Assembly (NCBI GenBank): GCA_910585275.1
Contig: CAJUCW010000002.1
Coordinates: 62,001 to 126,000 of the forward strand
Length of the DNA stretch: 64,000 nt
Source of the DNA: an uncultured Muribaculaceae bacterium
Lineage (GTDB): Bacteria > Bacteroidota > Bacteroidia > Bacteroidales > Muribaculaceae
Direction of reading: 5' to 3'
Made by a program: the position numbers and the translations under genes. Below, one piece after another: positions 35,516-44,874 of the stretch. The number at the start of each line of letters is the position of its first letter. Position 1 is the first letter of the stretch. Below the pieces are notes generated by a model that saw only the letters and a list, made by a program, of their open reading frames with translations, had not been told where the DNA came from and searched no databases.

Positions 35516-36205
35516 ATGGAAAAATATGCAATAATTGTTGCTGGAGGGGAGGGCACTCGCTTAGGCGGTGACCTCCCCAAGCAATTCCGTGACCTCTGTG
35601 GAAGGCCTCTGTTGTGGTGGTCGATGAAGGCATTTCATGACGAAAATCCTTTCACGCGGATAATACTCGTGGTGCATCCGAGTCACGTCGATGACTGGAA
35701 GAATCTGTTTATGTCGTTGCCGGAGGAAGACCGTTTCCCACATGATGTGGTTGTCGGTGGAAGTTCCCGCACCGGCTCTGTGAAAAACGGACTTGCGGAC
35801 ATCCCTGATAAGGCAGACGCTCTGGTAGCTGTGCATGATGCCGCGCGGCCACTTGTTTCCCCCGAGATGATAGCTCGAGGGTGGGAGGCTGCCGGGATGG
35901 GGGGCGGGGCGGTGCCTGCCGTTGCCGTCACCGATTCGCTGCGACGTCTGAAAGGGGAGGGGAGTGAGGCCGTTGACCGTAGCCGTTATGTGGCTGTGCA
36001 GACGCCGCAGGTTTTTAATGTTGCGCTTCTGAAAAAGGCATACGAGAAGAACCCGGATGCGGTATATTCCGACGATGCATCGGCGTTTGAAGCATCGGGA
36101 ATGACCCCCGTTATCTATAAAGGGAGCCATCTGAACATGAAAGTGACCAATCCCGGCGATATCGAAATCGCCTCTCTCTTCATAACTTCCGTGCGCCTCT
36201 CCTGA
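35516..36205 (+). CDS. ispD: 2-C-methyl-D-erythritol 4-phosphate cytidylyltransferase
   Basis: 229 residues from ATG 35516. The start MEKYAIIVAGGEGTRLGGDLPKQF is the CTP-binding loop; VHDAARPLVSPE, AVTDSLRR and TPQVFNVALLKKAYE are IspD motifs. It joins CTP to MEP in the non-mevalonate isoprenoid pathway. An in-frame ATG at 35366 lies inside fabG and would add 50 residues of unlike sequence, so it is rejected. Confidence 0.93.
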   Translation: MEKYAIIVAGGEGTRLGGDLPKQFRDLCGRPLLWWSMKAFHDENPFTRIILVVHPSHVDDWKNLFMSLPEEDRFPHDVVVGGSSRTGSVKNGLADIPDKADALVAVHDAARPLVSPEMIARGWEAAGMGGGAVPAVAVTDSLRRLKGEGSEAVDRSRYVAVQTPQVFNVALLKKAYEKNPDAVYSDDASAFEASGMTPVIYKGSHLNMKVTNPGDIEIASLFITSVRLS

Positions 36206-36304
36206 TAGCAGTGCGGCCTGGTTGCAGGCAGGGCACAGGCCGGTGTCGCCAATCTTGATTGTGGCGTGAACGAAGTGAGCGTAAATCAAATATATTGAAT
36301 CCTC
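36206..36304 (+). other. ispD-recG gap with hairpin
   Basis: Arms CGGCCTG (36214-36220) and CAGGCCG (36236-36242) can pair. There is no T tract, so read-through into recG is likely. Confidence 0.4.
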
Positions 36305-38461
36305 TTGTTTCTTGATACCGACATAAAATTCCTTAAGGGAGTGGGCGACGCGAGGGCGAAAGTGCTTGCGTCCGAACTCGGCGTTGCGACATTCCGCGAC
36401 CTACTTTACTATTTCCCTTTCCGGCACATTGACCGCAGCCGTTTCTACCGAATCGACGAACTTACCGGCACCGACCTCCCGGCATTGCAAATCAAAGGCA
36501 GGTTCATAAGTTTCAATATTGAAGGAGAGGGAGCCCGCAAGCGGCTTGTAGGCGTTTTCAGCGATGGTGGCAGGCGTCTGCTTGAGGTGGTATGGTTTTC
36601 AAAAATACAGGCGCTATCCACGGCATATAAACCGGGTGTGGAATATGTAATCTTCGGCAAGCCAAATCTCTTTCGCAATGCCTATTCCATCGTGCATCCG
36701 GAAGTGGAGGTCTATGACCCTGCCAAGCCTCCCACGGGATTCCGCGGTGTCTATTCCCTTACGGAGACAATGCGTAAGCGGGGCTATTCCACGCGACTTC
36801 TCCAGACGCTTGTCGGGAATATATTTTCAAACACAGGGTTCGCCGGCATTCAAGACACGTTGCCTCGTGAGATTGTTTCCCGTTATTCTCTTATGCCTCT
36901 GGACGAGGCGTTCCGTCAGATGCATTTCCCCGACAATGCCCGGTCGCTCCAGAAAGCAACCGAACGATTCAAGTTTGAGGAACTCTTTTATGTGGAAATG
37001 CATATCCTGCGTTATTCGATGGAGCGCGGTTCGAAAATTCCGGGCTATCTTTTTCAGAAAATCGGAGAAAAATTCAATGGTTTCTATTTCAATGTCCTTC
37101 CTTTTGAATTGACCGGTGCCCAAAAGCGCGTGCTTAAGGAAATCAGGGCCGACATGAAGACCGGCCGGCAGATGAACCGTCTGCTGCAGGGGGATGTGGG
37201 TTCCGGAAAGACGATGGTGGCATTCATGTCGCTGCTGATGGCGGTTGACAACGGTTGCCAGGGGGCTTTGATGGCTCCCACCGAGATTCTCGCCACCCAG
37301 CATTATGAGACCCTTAAATCCTGGGCAGACCCTATCGGGGTTAGGGTGGAATTGCTCACCGGGAGCACTCGTGTGGCTGCGCGGCGTGTGATTCATGAAG
37401 GTCTTGAATCAGGCGACATCGATATCATTGTGGGCACCCATGCCTTGATTGAAGACTCTGTGAAATTCCATCGCCTCGGATTGGCTGTAATTGATGAGCA
37501 ACACCGTTTCGGAGTGGCGCAAAGGGCGAGGATGTGGCAGAAAAACAGTGTGGCCCCCCATGTGCTTGTCATGACAGCCACACCGATACCCCGCACACTC
37601 GCGATGACTGTATATGGCGACCTGGAAGTGTCTGTAATCGACGAACTCCCTCCCGGCAGGAAGCCCGTCACCACTCTGTTGCGCTACGATACAAGTCGTC
37701 TGGAGGTTGACCGGTTGATTTTCTCCCAACTACGCGAGGGGAGACAGATTTATATCGTGTATCCGCTGATTGAGGAAAACGAGAAACTCGACCTCAAAAG
37801 CCTTGAAGAGGGTTATCGGAGAACGTGCGACACCTTCCCGGGATATCGCGTATGTTTCGTGCATGGCAAGATGAAACCGGCAGAGAAAGACTATCAGATG
37901 GATCTTTTCGTGAAAGGGGAGGCAAGGATTATGGTAGCCACTACGGTGATAGAGGTTGGCGTCAATGTGCCTAACGCCTCTGTGATGGTTATAGAGAACG
38001 CCGAACGTTTCGGCCTTTCCCAGCTGCATCAGTTGAGGGGGAGGGTTGGTCGTGGTGCCGACCAGAGTTATTGCATCCTCATGGGTAAGGCAAAGGGTTC
38101 TGCCGACACCAAGAAACGCCTTTCGATCATGACCGAGACCACCGACGGATTCCTTATTTCGGAAGCCGATATGAAAATAAGGGGTCCGGGCGACATGGAG
38201 GGCACCCAGCAAAGCGGACTCGCCTTCAACCTGAAAGTGGCCGACCTTGCACGCGACGGACAGATTCTGACCCGCGCCCGGGAGGCTGCGTTGGCGGTGC
38301 TTCGCGGGAATCCTTCGCTTTTGGCGCCCGGATGCGCCGCCACCCCTCCGCAAAAAGGGGATATGGCTCCTGTGGCGGTATTGCCGCAATCTGTTTCGGT
38401 TATGGTTGAGGAGTTGCGGCTCAGGTTCGCACGCACGGTCGATTGGTCACGGATTTCATAA
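36305..38461 (+). CDS. recG: ATP-dependent DNA helicase RecG (TTG start)
   Basis: 718 residues. It has the N-terminal wedge domain (IKGRFISF, OB fold about 55-160), Walker A GDVGSGKT, DEQHRFG, TATPIPRT, and the C-terminal helicase part with EVGVNVPNASVMVIENAERFGL and QLRGRVGR. RecG moves branched DNA such as stalled forks and Holliday junctions. An in-frame stop sits at 36296-36298, two codons before TTG 36305, and the first residues already fit the RecG start (DIKFLKGVG), so TTG is the probable start codon. Confidence 0.92.
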   Translation: MFLDTDIKFLKGVGDARAKVLASELGVATFRDLLYYFPFRHIDRSRFYRIDELTGTDLPALQIKGRFISFNIEGEGARKRLVGVFSDGGRRLLEVVWFSKIQALSTAYKPGVEYVIFGKPNLFRNAYSIVHPEVEVYDPAKPPTGFRGVYSLTETMRKRGYSTRLLQTLVGNIFSNTGFAGIQDTLPREIVSRYSLMPLDEAFRQMHFPDNARSLQKATERFKFEELFYVEMHILRYSMERGSKIPGYLFQKIGEKFNGFYFNVLPFELTGAQKRVLKEIRADMKTGRQMNRLLQGDVGSGKTMVAFMSLLMAVDNGCQGALMAPTEILATQHYETLKSWADPIGVRVELLTGSTRVAARRVIHEGLESGDIDIIVGTHALIEDSVKFHRLGLAVIDEQHRFGVAQRARMWQKNSVAPHVLVMTATPIPRTLAMTVYGDLEVSVIDELPPGRKPVTTLLRYDTSRLEVDRLIFSQLREGRQIYIVYPLIEENEKLDLKSLEEGYRRTCDTFPGYRVCFVHGKMKPAEKDYQMDLFVKGEARIMVATTVIEVGVNVPNASVMVIENAERFGLSQLHQLRGRVGRGADQSYCILMGKAKGSADTKKRLSIMTETTDGFLISEADMKIRGPGDMEGTQQSGLAFNLKVADLARDGQILTRAREAALAVLRGNPSLLAPGCAATPPQKGDMAPVAVLPQSVSVMVEELRLRFARTVDWSRIS

Positions 38462-38518
38462 AAGGTTTAAAAATAGTTATTTCCGGATTGGACCGAGCTT
38501 TTAATTTGTTATAACGGT

Positions 38519-39853
38519 ATGAGAGAAAAAGAATTCCTTCCGGCGGTCAGAGACCGCCTCGGCATAGAGCAGCTTAATGATATGCAGCTCAAGATGATGG
38601 CTTCGGCTTCCGAACCTCGTGACATAATCCTGTTGTCGCCTACTGGCAGCGGCAAGACTCTTGCGTTCACCCTCCCGGTGATGAAACTCCTGAAACCTTC
38701 TACCGGAAGGGTGCAGTGTGTGGTCATAGCCCCGTCGCGCGAACTTGTCGTGCAGATTGCCGGAGTGATGAGGGAAGTCGCTTCCGGGATGCGTGTCATA
38801 GCGTTATACGGCGGTCATAAGGTGGAGGATGAGGTCAACAGTCTGAAAGTGGTGCCCGATGTGATAGTCGCCACCCCCGGACGACTTCTCGACCATGCCG
38901 TAAGGCGCAACGTTGACCTCCTTCCGGTCAGGATTCTCGTGCTTGACGAATTTGACAAGTCGCTTGAACTCGGCTTCGAGGAGGAGATGGGAAAGCTTGC
39001 ACGACGCATGAAAAACGTGAGCCGTTTTATTCTCACGTCGGCTACGAGAGCCGATGTTTTGCCTGAATTCCTCAACCTCACGAATCCAGTCACGTTTGAT
39101 TTCGTGGGCGCCAACGAAGATTTGAAAGAGCGAATGCGCATCCATCGGGTTGACACCGACAGCAAGGATAAGCTTGAATCTCTTCTGATGCTGCTTCATA
39201 ACGTCAATACTGAAGAAACGCCCCGGAAGACAATCGTTTTCGTTAATCATCGCGAAAGTGCCGAAAGGGTTTATGAGTTTCTGAGCAGGCGGCATGTGGA
39301 TTGCACCCTTTACCACGGTGCGCTCGACCAGAGGGAACGCGAAACGGCGGTGGCGTTGTTCAACAGCGGCAGCCGTCCTGTGCTCGTGGCAACCGATTTG
39401 GCGGCACGCGGCCTCGACATCGAAAAGGTGAAATCGGTGATTCATTACCACCAGCCGCTCACACCCGAAGCATATACCCACCGCAACGGACGCACCGCCC
39501 GCGTTGACGAGACTGGCGACATTTATATTCTTGTCGGTCCCGACGAAGGCATAAAGGAGTTTGTGGAAATCGATGACACATTCGAAACCGACCCTTCGAG
39601 AAAGTCTAATTTGCGTTCCGGCTTCATTACCCTTTATATCGGCGGAGGGAAGAAAGAGAAGGTGTCGAGAGGGGATATACTCGGTTTCTTGATAAAGGAA
39701 TGCGGAGCCGATGCTTCAACGGTTGGAAAAATCAATGTATATGACCATTATTCGCTTGTGACGATAAAAGAGAACGAAGCATCTTCGCTTCTTGCCGCTT
39801 CCGTGGGCAAGAAACTCAAAGGTGAGAAGCGAAAGATAACGCCTCTCAAATAG
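38519..39853 (+). CDS. DEAD-box RNA helicase (DEFD variant)
   Basis: 444 residues. Motifs: LNDMQ (Q motif), SPTGSGKT, APSRELV, TPGRLLD, VLDEFDK in place of DEAD, TSATR in place of SAT, and HRNGRTAR. The C-terminal 75 residues resemble a DbpA-type RNA-binding domain (GDILGFLIKECG, GKINVYDHYSLV). It probably unwinds RNA in ribosome assembly. DEFD and TSAT variants are seen in the Bacteroidetes DbpA-like group. Confidence 0.88.
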   Translation: MREKEFLPAVRDRLGIEQLNDMQLKMMASASEPRDIILLSPTGSGKTLAFTLPVMKLLKPSTGRVQCVVIAPSRELVVQIAGVMREVASGMRVIALYGGHKVEDEVNSLKVVPDVIVATPGRLLDHAVRRNVDLLPVRILVLDEFDKSLELGFEEEMGKLARRMKNVSRFILTSATRADVLPEFLNLTNPVTFDFVGANEDLKERMRIHRVDTDSKDKLESLLMLLHNVNTEETPRKTIVFVNHRESAERVYEFLSRRHVDCTLYHGALDQRERETAVALFNSGSRPVLVATDLAARGLDIEKVKSVIHYHQPLTPEAYTHRNGRTARVDETGDIYILVGPDEGIKEFVEIDDTFETDPSRKSNLRSGFITLYIGGGKKEKVSRGDILGFLIKECGADASTVGKINVYDHYSLVTIKENEASSLLAASVGKKLKGEKRKITPLK

Positions 39854-39944
39854 CGGCACGGGGTCTTTCCGGCCTTCTGGAATTTTGAAAACCATGCTTT
39901 ATAGACCAAAAGGGGTGAATAATATTCCAAATATTCATTCCTTT

Positions 39945-39976
39945 TTTGAATTATACGCACGAATTCATTATCTTTG
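39945..39976 (+). promoter_or_regulatory. Consensus promoter of the pyruvate oxidoreductase gene
   Basis: TTTG (39945-39948), 20 nt, TATCTTTG (39969-39976): a perfect match. The leader to the ATG at 40093 is about 110 nt. Confidence 0.82.
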
Positions 39977-40092
39977 CAGTCGGAAAAAGTTTGTCAATCC
40001 TGATTAGGGAAGACATTTTGTTCAGCCCACATCCGGGAAGGCATAATGCTCCAAACAGACTATAATCCTATCATTAATAACTTTTAATAACT

Positions 40093-43000
40093 ATGAGCAA
40101 AGCTAAGCAATTCCTGACTTGCGATGGTAATCAGGCTGCTGCACACATCAGTTACATGTTTACTGAGGTTGCTGCTATCTATCCTATTACCCCCTCGTCA
40201 ACCATGGCCGAATATGTGGACGACTGGTCGGCGGCAGGCAGGAAAAACATTTTCGGAGAGACTGTCCTCGTGCAGGAGATGCAGAGCGAGGGTGGCGCCG
40301 CCGGTGCGGTTCACGGATCTCTTCAGGCCGGTGCCCTCACCACCACTTACACCGCATCGCAGGGCCTCCTCCTTATGATTCCCAACATGTATAAGATCGC
40401 AGGCGAACTTCTCCCCTGCGTTTTCCATGTTTCGGCACGTACGCTCGCCTCTCACGCACTTAGCATCTTCGGCGACCACCAGGATGTGATGTCTGCGCGT
40501 CAGACAGGTTTCGCAATGTTGTGCGAAGGTTCCGTGCAGGAAGTTATGGACCTTGCAGCCGTAGCACACCTTTCGACAATCAAGAGCCGTGTTCCGTTTG
40601 TAAACTTCTTCGACGGATTCCGCACGTCTCATGAAATCCAGAAAATCGAGGCCATCGCGCAGGAAGACCTTGCTCCGCTCATCGACCAGGAGGCTCTTGC
40701 CGATTTCCGTAAGCGTGCTCTTAATCCCAACGCTCCCGTAGCGCGAGGAATGGCTGAGAACCCCGACGTGTTCTTCCAGCACCGTGAGGCTTCTAATCCT
40801 TATTACATGGTAGTTCCCGAAATCGTTGAGAACTACATGAAGGAGGTTTCTAAAATCACGGGCCGCAACTATGGATTGTTCGATTATTATGGAGATCCCG
40901 AGGCAGAACGCGTGATTATAGCTATGGGTTCTGTTACGGAATGTATCCGCGAAACCATCGATTATCTCCGTGCAAAAGGAGAGAAGGTCGGCCTTGTCAG
41001 CGTGCATCTCTATCGCCCCTTCTCTGCGAAGCATTTCCTCGCAGCGGTTCCCGCCACTGCAAAACGCATCGCTGTCCTTGACCGTACGAAAGAGCCCGGC
41101 GCACTTGGCGAGCCTTTGTATCTTGACGTTAAGGACTGCTACTATGGCAAGGAGAACGCCCCGCTTATCGTTGGCGGACGTTTCGGTCTCAGCTCTAAAG
41201 ACACCACTCCGGCTCAGATTCTTTCCGTATATGAAAACCTTGCTCTTCCCGAGCCCAAGAACGGTTTCACTGTCGGCATAAACGACGACGTCACATTCCT
41301 TTCGCTTCCCCAGCTTCCTGAAATCAGCGTAGGCGGCAAGGGTATGTTCCAGGCTAAGTTCTTCGGCCTCGGTGCCGACGGTACTGTAGGTGCCAACAAG
41401 AACTCGGTGAAGATTATCGGCGACAACACCAATAAATATTGCCAGGCTTACTTCTCTTACGACTCCAAGAAGTCGGGAGGTTTCACCTGCTCTCACCTCC
41501 GTTTCGGCGATGAACCGATCCGCTCCACATATCTTGTGACCACTCCTAACTTCGTTGCATGCCACGTGCAGGCTTACCTCCACATGTACGACGTTACCCG
41601 TGGTCTCCAGCCCAACGGCACATTCCTTCTCAACACAATCTGGGAAGGCGAGGAGCTGGCCAAGAACCTTCCCAATAAGGTGAAGCGCCTTTTCGCTCAG
41701 AACAATATCTCTGTATATTATATCAACGCATCGAAGATTGCTCAGGAAATCGGCCTTGGCAACCGCACCAACACCATTCTCCAGAGCGCATTCTTCCGTA
41801 TCACCGAGGTTATCCCCGTTGAACTCGCCGTTGAGCAGATGAAGAAATTCATTGTCAAGTCTTACGGCAAGAAGGGTCAGAACATCGTCGATATGAACTA
41901 TGCTGCCGTTGACCGTGGCGGAGAATATAAGAAACTCGACGTTGACCCCGCATGGGCACAGCTCCCCGACGATGAGGTAGCTAAGATCGACGCTCCCGAG
42001 TTTGTCACCAACGTAGTGCTTCCGATCAATGCACAGGATGGCGACCTTCTCCCTGTAAGCACCTTCAAGGAGTGTGCCGACGGCACATGGCCTCAGGGCA
42101 CAGCCCGCTATGAGAAGCGTGGAGTGGCCGCTTTCGTTCCCGAGTGGAATCCCGAGAACTGTATCCAGTGTAACAAGTGTGCCTACGTTTGTCCTCACGC
42201 CGCTATCCGTCCGTTCGTGCTCAACGCTGAGGAGATGGCTGCCGCTCCGTTTGGCGAAGACCATTCAAACCCCGCAATCGGCAAGACTTTCACAGGCATG
42301 CGTTTCGTTCAGCAGGTTGACGTGCTCGACTGTCTCGGCTGCGGCAACTGTGCCGATGTTTGCCCGGGCAAGAAGGGCGTGAAGGCTCTTACGATGAAGC
42401 ACGAGGAAAGCCAGGTTGCCGAGCAGGCTAACTGGGATTACTGCATGAAGAGCGTTACGTCGAAGCAGAACCTCGTTGACATCAAGGCCAACGTCAAGAA
42501 CAGCCAGTTCGCTACTCCTATGTTCGAGTTCTCCGGTGCATGCTCCGGCTGCGGTGAGACTCCTTACGTGAAACTTATCAGCCAGCTCTTCGGCGACCGT
42601 CAGGTTGTGGCCAACGCCACCGGATGTTCTTCCATCTATTCCGGTTCCGTTCCTTCCACTCCTTATTGCGAGAACGAGAAGGGCCAGGGTCCCGCTTGGG
42701 CAAATTCGCTCTTCGAGGACTTCTGCGAGTTCGGTCTCGGCATGCATATAGCATATGAGAAGATGCGTGCCCGCCTGGAAGAAACATGCGACAAGATTGC
42801 TGCTTCCGAGAATGCTCCCGAGGCTCTCAAGGCTGCCGCTGCCGCATGGATGGAGGCTCGCGAGGATGCTGAAGCTTCGCGTGAGAAGGGCGAGGCCCTT
42901 GTAGCCGAGGCTAAGAAAGGCGCCGAGGCAGGCTGCGACTGCTGCAAGAAGATACTTGCTCTCGAGAACTATCTCGTGAAACGCAGCCAGTGGATTATCG

Positions 43001-43683
43001 GTGGCGACGGTGCAAGCTACGATATCGGTTACGGCGGTCTCGATCATGTTATTGCTTCCGGCAAGAACGTCAACATCCTCGTTCTCGATACAGAGGTTTA
43101 CTCCAACACCGGTGGCCAGTCGTCGAAATCTACTCCTATCGCCGCTATTGCCAAGTTTGCTGCTGCCGGCAAGCGTATCCGCAAGAAAGACCTCGGTCTT
43201 ATGGCTACAACATACGGTTACGTATATGTAGCACAGGTGGCTATGGGTGCAGACAATGCCCAGACTCTCAAGGCTATCCGCGAGGCTGAGGCATACGATG
43301 GCCCGTCGCTCATCATCGCTTACTCTCCCTGTATCAACCACGGCCTTAAGGTCGGTATGGGTCATAGCCAGGAAGAGGAGAAGAAGGCTGTTGAATGCGG
43401 TTATTGGCATCTCTGGCGCTATAATCCTGCTCTTGAGAACAGCGGTGAGAATCCGTTCTCGCTTGACAGCAAGGAGCCGGATTGGAGCAAGTTTAATGAC
43501 TTCCTCAAAGGCGAGGTTCGTTTTGCATCTCTCTATAAGATGCAACCCGAAGCCGCCGATGAGCTTTTCCAAGCTGCTCAGGACAACGCACTCTGGCGCT
43601 ACAACAACTACAAGCGTCTTTCACAGCAGAACTGGGGCAAGGATCCCGAGATGACTGCGGAAGAAGAAGCTCTTCGCAAATAA
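40093..43683 (+). CDS. nifJ: Pyruvate:ferredoxin (flavodoxin) oxidoreductase
   Basis: A single 1196-residue chain with all fused domains: N-terminal alpha domain (YPITPSSTMAEYVDDW), domain II, gamma domain, ferredoxin domain with CIQCNKCAYVCPH and CLGCGNCADVCPG, and C-terminal TPP-binding domain with CSGCGETPY, GDGASYDIGYGG and NTGGQSSKSTP. It converts pyruvate and CoA to acetyl-CoA, CO2 and reduced ferredoxin, a central step in anaerobic Bacteroidales. Codon use is strongly biased as in highly expressed genes. It has a consensus promoter and a strong terminator, so it is a single-gene unit. Confidence 0.96.
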   Translation: MSKAKQFLTCDGNQAAAHISYMFTEVAAIYPITPSSTMAEYVDDWSAAGRKNIFGETVLVQEMQSEGGAAGAVHGSLQAGALTTTYTASQGLLLMIPNMYKIAGELLPCVFHVSARTLASHALSIFGDHQDVMSARQTGFAMLCEGSVQEVMDLAAVAHLSTIKSRVPFVNFFDGFRTSHEIQKIEAIAQEDLAPLIDQEALADFRKRALNPNAPVARGMAENPDVFFQHREASNPYYMVVPEIVENYMKEVSKITGRNYGLFDYYGDPEAERVIIAMGSVTECIRETIDYLRAKGEKVGLVSVHLYRPFSAKHFLAAVPATAKRIAVLDRTKEPGALGEPLYLDVKDCYYGKENAPLIVGGRFGLSSKDTTPAQILSVYENLALPEPKNGFTVGINDDVTFLSLPQLPEISVGGKGMFQAKFFGLGADGTVGANKNSVKIIGDNTNKYCQAYFSYDSKKSGGFTCSHLRFGDEPIRSTYLVTTPNFVACHVQAYLHMYDVTRGLQPNGTFLLNTIWEGEELAKNLPNKVKRLFAQNNISVYYINASKIAQEIGLGNRTNTILQSAFFRITEVIPVELAVEQMKKFIVKSYGKKGQNIVDMNYAAVDRGGEYKKLDVDPAWAQLPDDEVAKIDAPEFVTNVVLPINAQDGDLLPVSTFKECADGTWPQGTARYEKRGVAAFVPEWNPENCIQCNKCAYVCPHAAIRPFVLNAEEMAAAPFGEDHSNPAIGKTFTGMRFVQQVDVLDCLGCGNCADVCPGKKGVKALTMKHEESQVAEQANWDYCMKSVTSKQNLVDIKANVKNSQFATPMFEFSGACSGCGETPYVKLISQLFGDRQVVANATGCSSIYSGSVPSTPYCENEKGQGPAWANSLFEDFCEFGLGMHIAYEKMRARLEETCDKIAASENAPEALKAAAAAWMEAREDAEASREKGEALVAEAKKGAEAGCDCCKKILALENYLVKRSQWIIGGDGASYDIGYGGLDHVIASGKNVNILVLDTEVYSNTGGQSSKSTPIAAIAKFAAAGKRIRKKDLGLMATTYGYVYVAQVAMGADNAQTLKAIREAEAYDGPSLIIAYSPCINHGLKVGMGHSQEEEKKAVECGYWHLWRYNPALENSGENPFSLDSKEPDWSKFNDFLKGEVRFASLYKMQPEAADELFQAAQDNALWRYNNYKRLSQQNWGKDPEMTAEEEALRK

Positions 43684-43705
43684 TCTGAATTAAGATTGAC
43701 AACCC

Positions 43706-43742
43706 AAAAAAAGGGGGGCAGGCATGGCTGTCCCCCCTTTTT
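43706..43742 (+). terminator. Terminator of nifJ
   Basis: Stem of G/C-rich arms (GGGGGGCAG / CTG-T-CCCCCC, one bulge), flanked by A-rich 5' and T-rich 3' sides. Confidence 0.85.
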
Positions 43743-43818
43743 CAACTTGTATTGGGGTGTAGGAGTGGCGGATTAAGGAGATGTTGTCTGGGATAATTTT
43801 AAATGGTATGTTGCGGGG

Positions 43819-44670
43819 TCAGGTGTTGAAACTGTTGCGGTAATGCTTCGGGGTGGTGCCGACGTGCTTTTTGAAAATACGGGTGAAGTATGACACGTCG
43901 TCGTAACCCAAAGCGTATGCTATTTCCTTGGTTGAAAGCGATTCGGATGCAAGCATCAGTTTCGCTTTCATCATTTTTCGGTCGATAAGGAAGCGGGCTG
44001 GGGTGCAGCCGACCTCTTGTTTGAAAAGACGTATGAAATGATCGGTTGACATACACGCTTGCGATGCCAGTTCGTCCACACGGATTGTTTCTCCGGTGTT
44101 TGCGCTTATCGCTTTTAAAGACGATTGTATGCGTGGATCTTTTGTCTGGTATTTAGGTTTTGCGTTTTTCACGAATCTTCCGAGAAGCTGGAAAATTATA
44201 CCCATTGATTCGAGTCGGTCGAAAAGGGGGCGGTTGCGGTTTAGTCTTACGCATTCTATAAGGGAATGCTTGTTGTCGTATATCCTCGGGTCGGCGAATT
44301 TGAGTGCCATCGACGAATTGTGCTCGCAAAGAGATTCGAAAAGCATACGGTCTATCGGTTGGCCAGGTATTTCGAAGGGAAAGTCGTAATTACCTATGAT
44401 TCCGTCTCCCGAATCGACATCTTCCTCGTAAAGGTGTACATAAAAATGTTTGAAAATTCCGGTGCATATGTCGGTGTGTTCGGTAAAGGCCGGAATTATA
44501 TACATGTTTCCGGGAGTGAGTTCATGTATTTGTGCATTGATTGAAACGGCGGCTTTACCTTCGGTCACAAAATATATGCGGGTGAAGGGACTGTTGATTT
44601 TTTCAAAATTCCAGTCGCGGTCATGGATTGCAAACCCCACGTTAAGCATTAGAAGATTGTTAATTCTCAT
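43819..44670 (-). CDS. AraC family transcriptional regulator
   Basis: 283 residues. The N-terminal cupin-like ligand domain (about 15-110, FVTEGKAAVSINAQIHELTPGNMYIIPA) is followed by the two AraC helix-turn-helix units (RVDELASQACMSTDHFIRLFKQEVG; STKEIAYALGYDDVSYFTRIFKKHVG). It is divergent from the fucose-type locus, 204 nt from the aldo/keto reductase gene, and is its likely sugar-responsive activator (inference from position). Confidence 0.9.
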   Translation of the reverse strand: MRINNLLMLNVGFAIHDRDWNFEKINSPFTRIYFVTEGKAAVSINAQIHELTPGNMYIIPAFTEHTDICTGIFKHFYVHLYEEDVDSGDGIIGNYDFPFEIPGQPIDRMLFESLCEHNSSMALKFADPRIYDNKHSLIECVRLNRNRPLFDRLESMGIIFQLLGRFVKNAKPKYQTKDPRIQSSLKAISANTGETIRVDELASQACMSTDHFIRLFKQEVGCTPARFLIDRKMMKAKLMLASESLSTKEIAYALGYDDVSYFTRIFKKHVGTTPKHYRNSFNT

Positions 44671-44793
44671 GGTGTCAAGATTTGATGCAAAGTAAACAAT
44701 TTAAATTTGCTTATGCAAGGCGATTAAACCGTGATGTCGATTTTGTACCAATGATTGCTCGAAAATGTATGTTTATATCAAAGCAATCCTTAC

Positions 44794-44801
44794 TATTTTT
44801 G
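44794..44801 (+). promoter_or_regulatory. -7 element of the fucose-type locus
   Basis: TATTTTTG matches TAnnTTTG, about 73 nt before the first ATG of the locus. The -33 box is poor (TGTT at 44770-44773), which suits an AraC-activated promoter. Confidence 0.55.
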
Positions 44802-44874
44802 CAGACATAAATCCAAGAGGAGGTTTGGCAACCACTTCTTATCAATTCATCAACCTTAATAACTAACATTAATC

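Noticed and set aside
40198..43572. Very long reverse open frames (688 and 435 codons) opposite the pyruvate oxidoreductase gene
   Set aside because: They mirror the strong codon bias of the real gene on the other strand; no motifs, and Leu/Val/Cys-rich composition typical of antisense frames.
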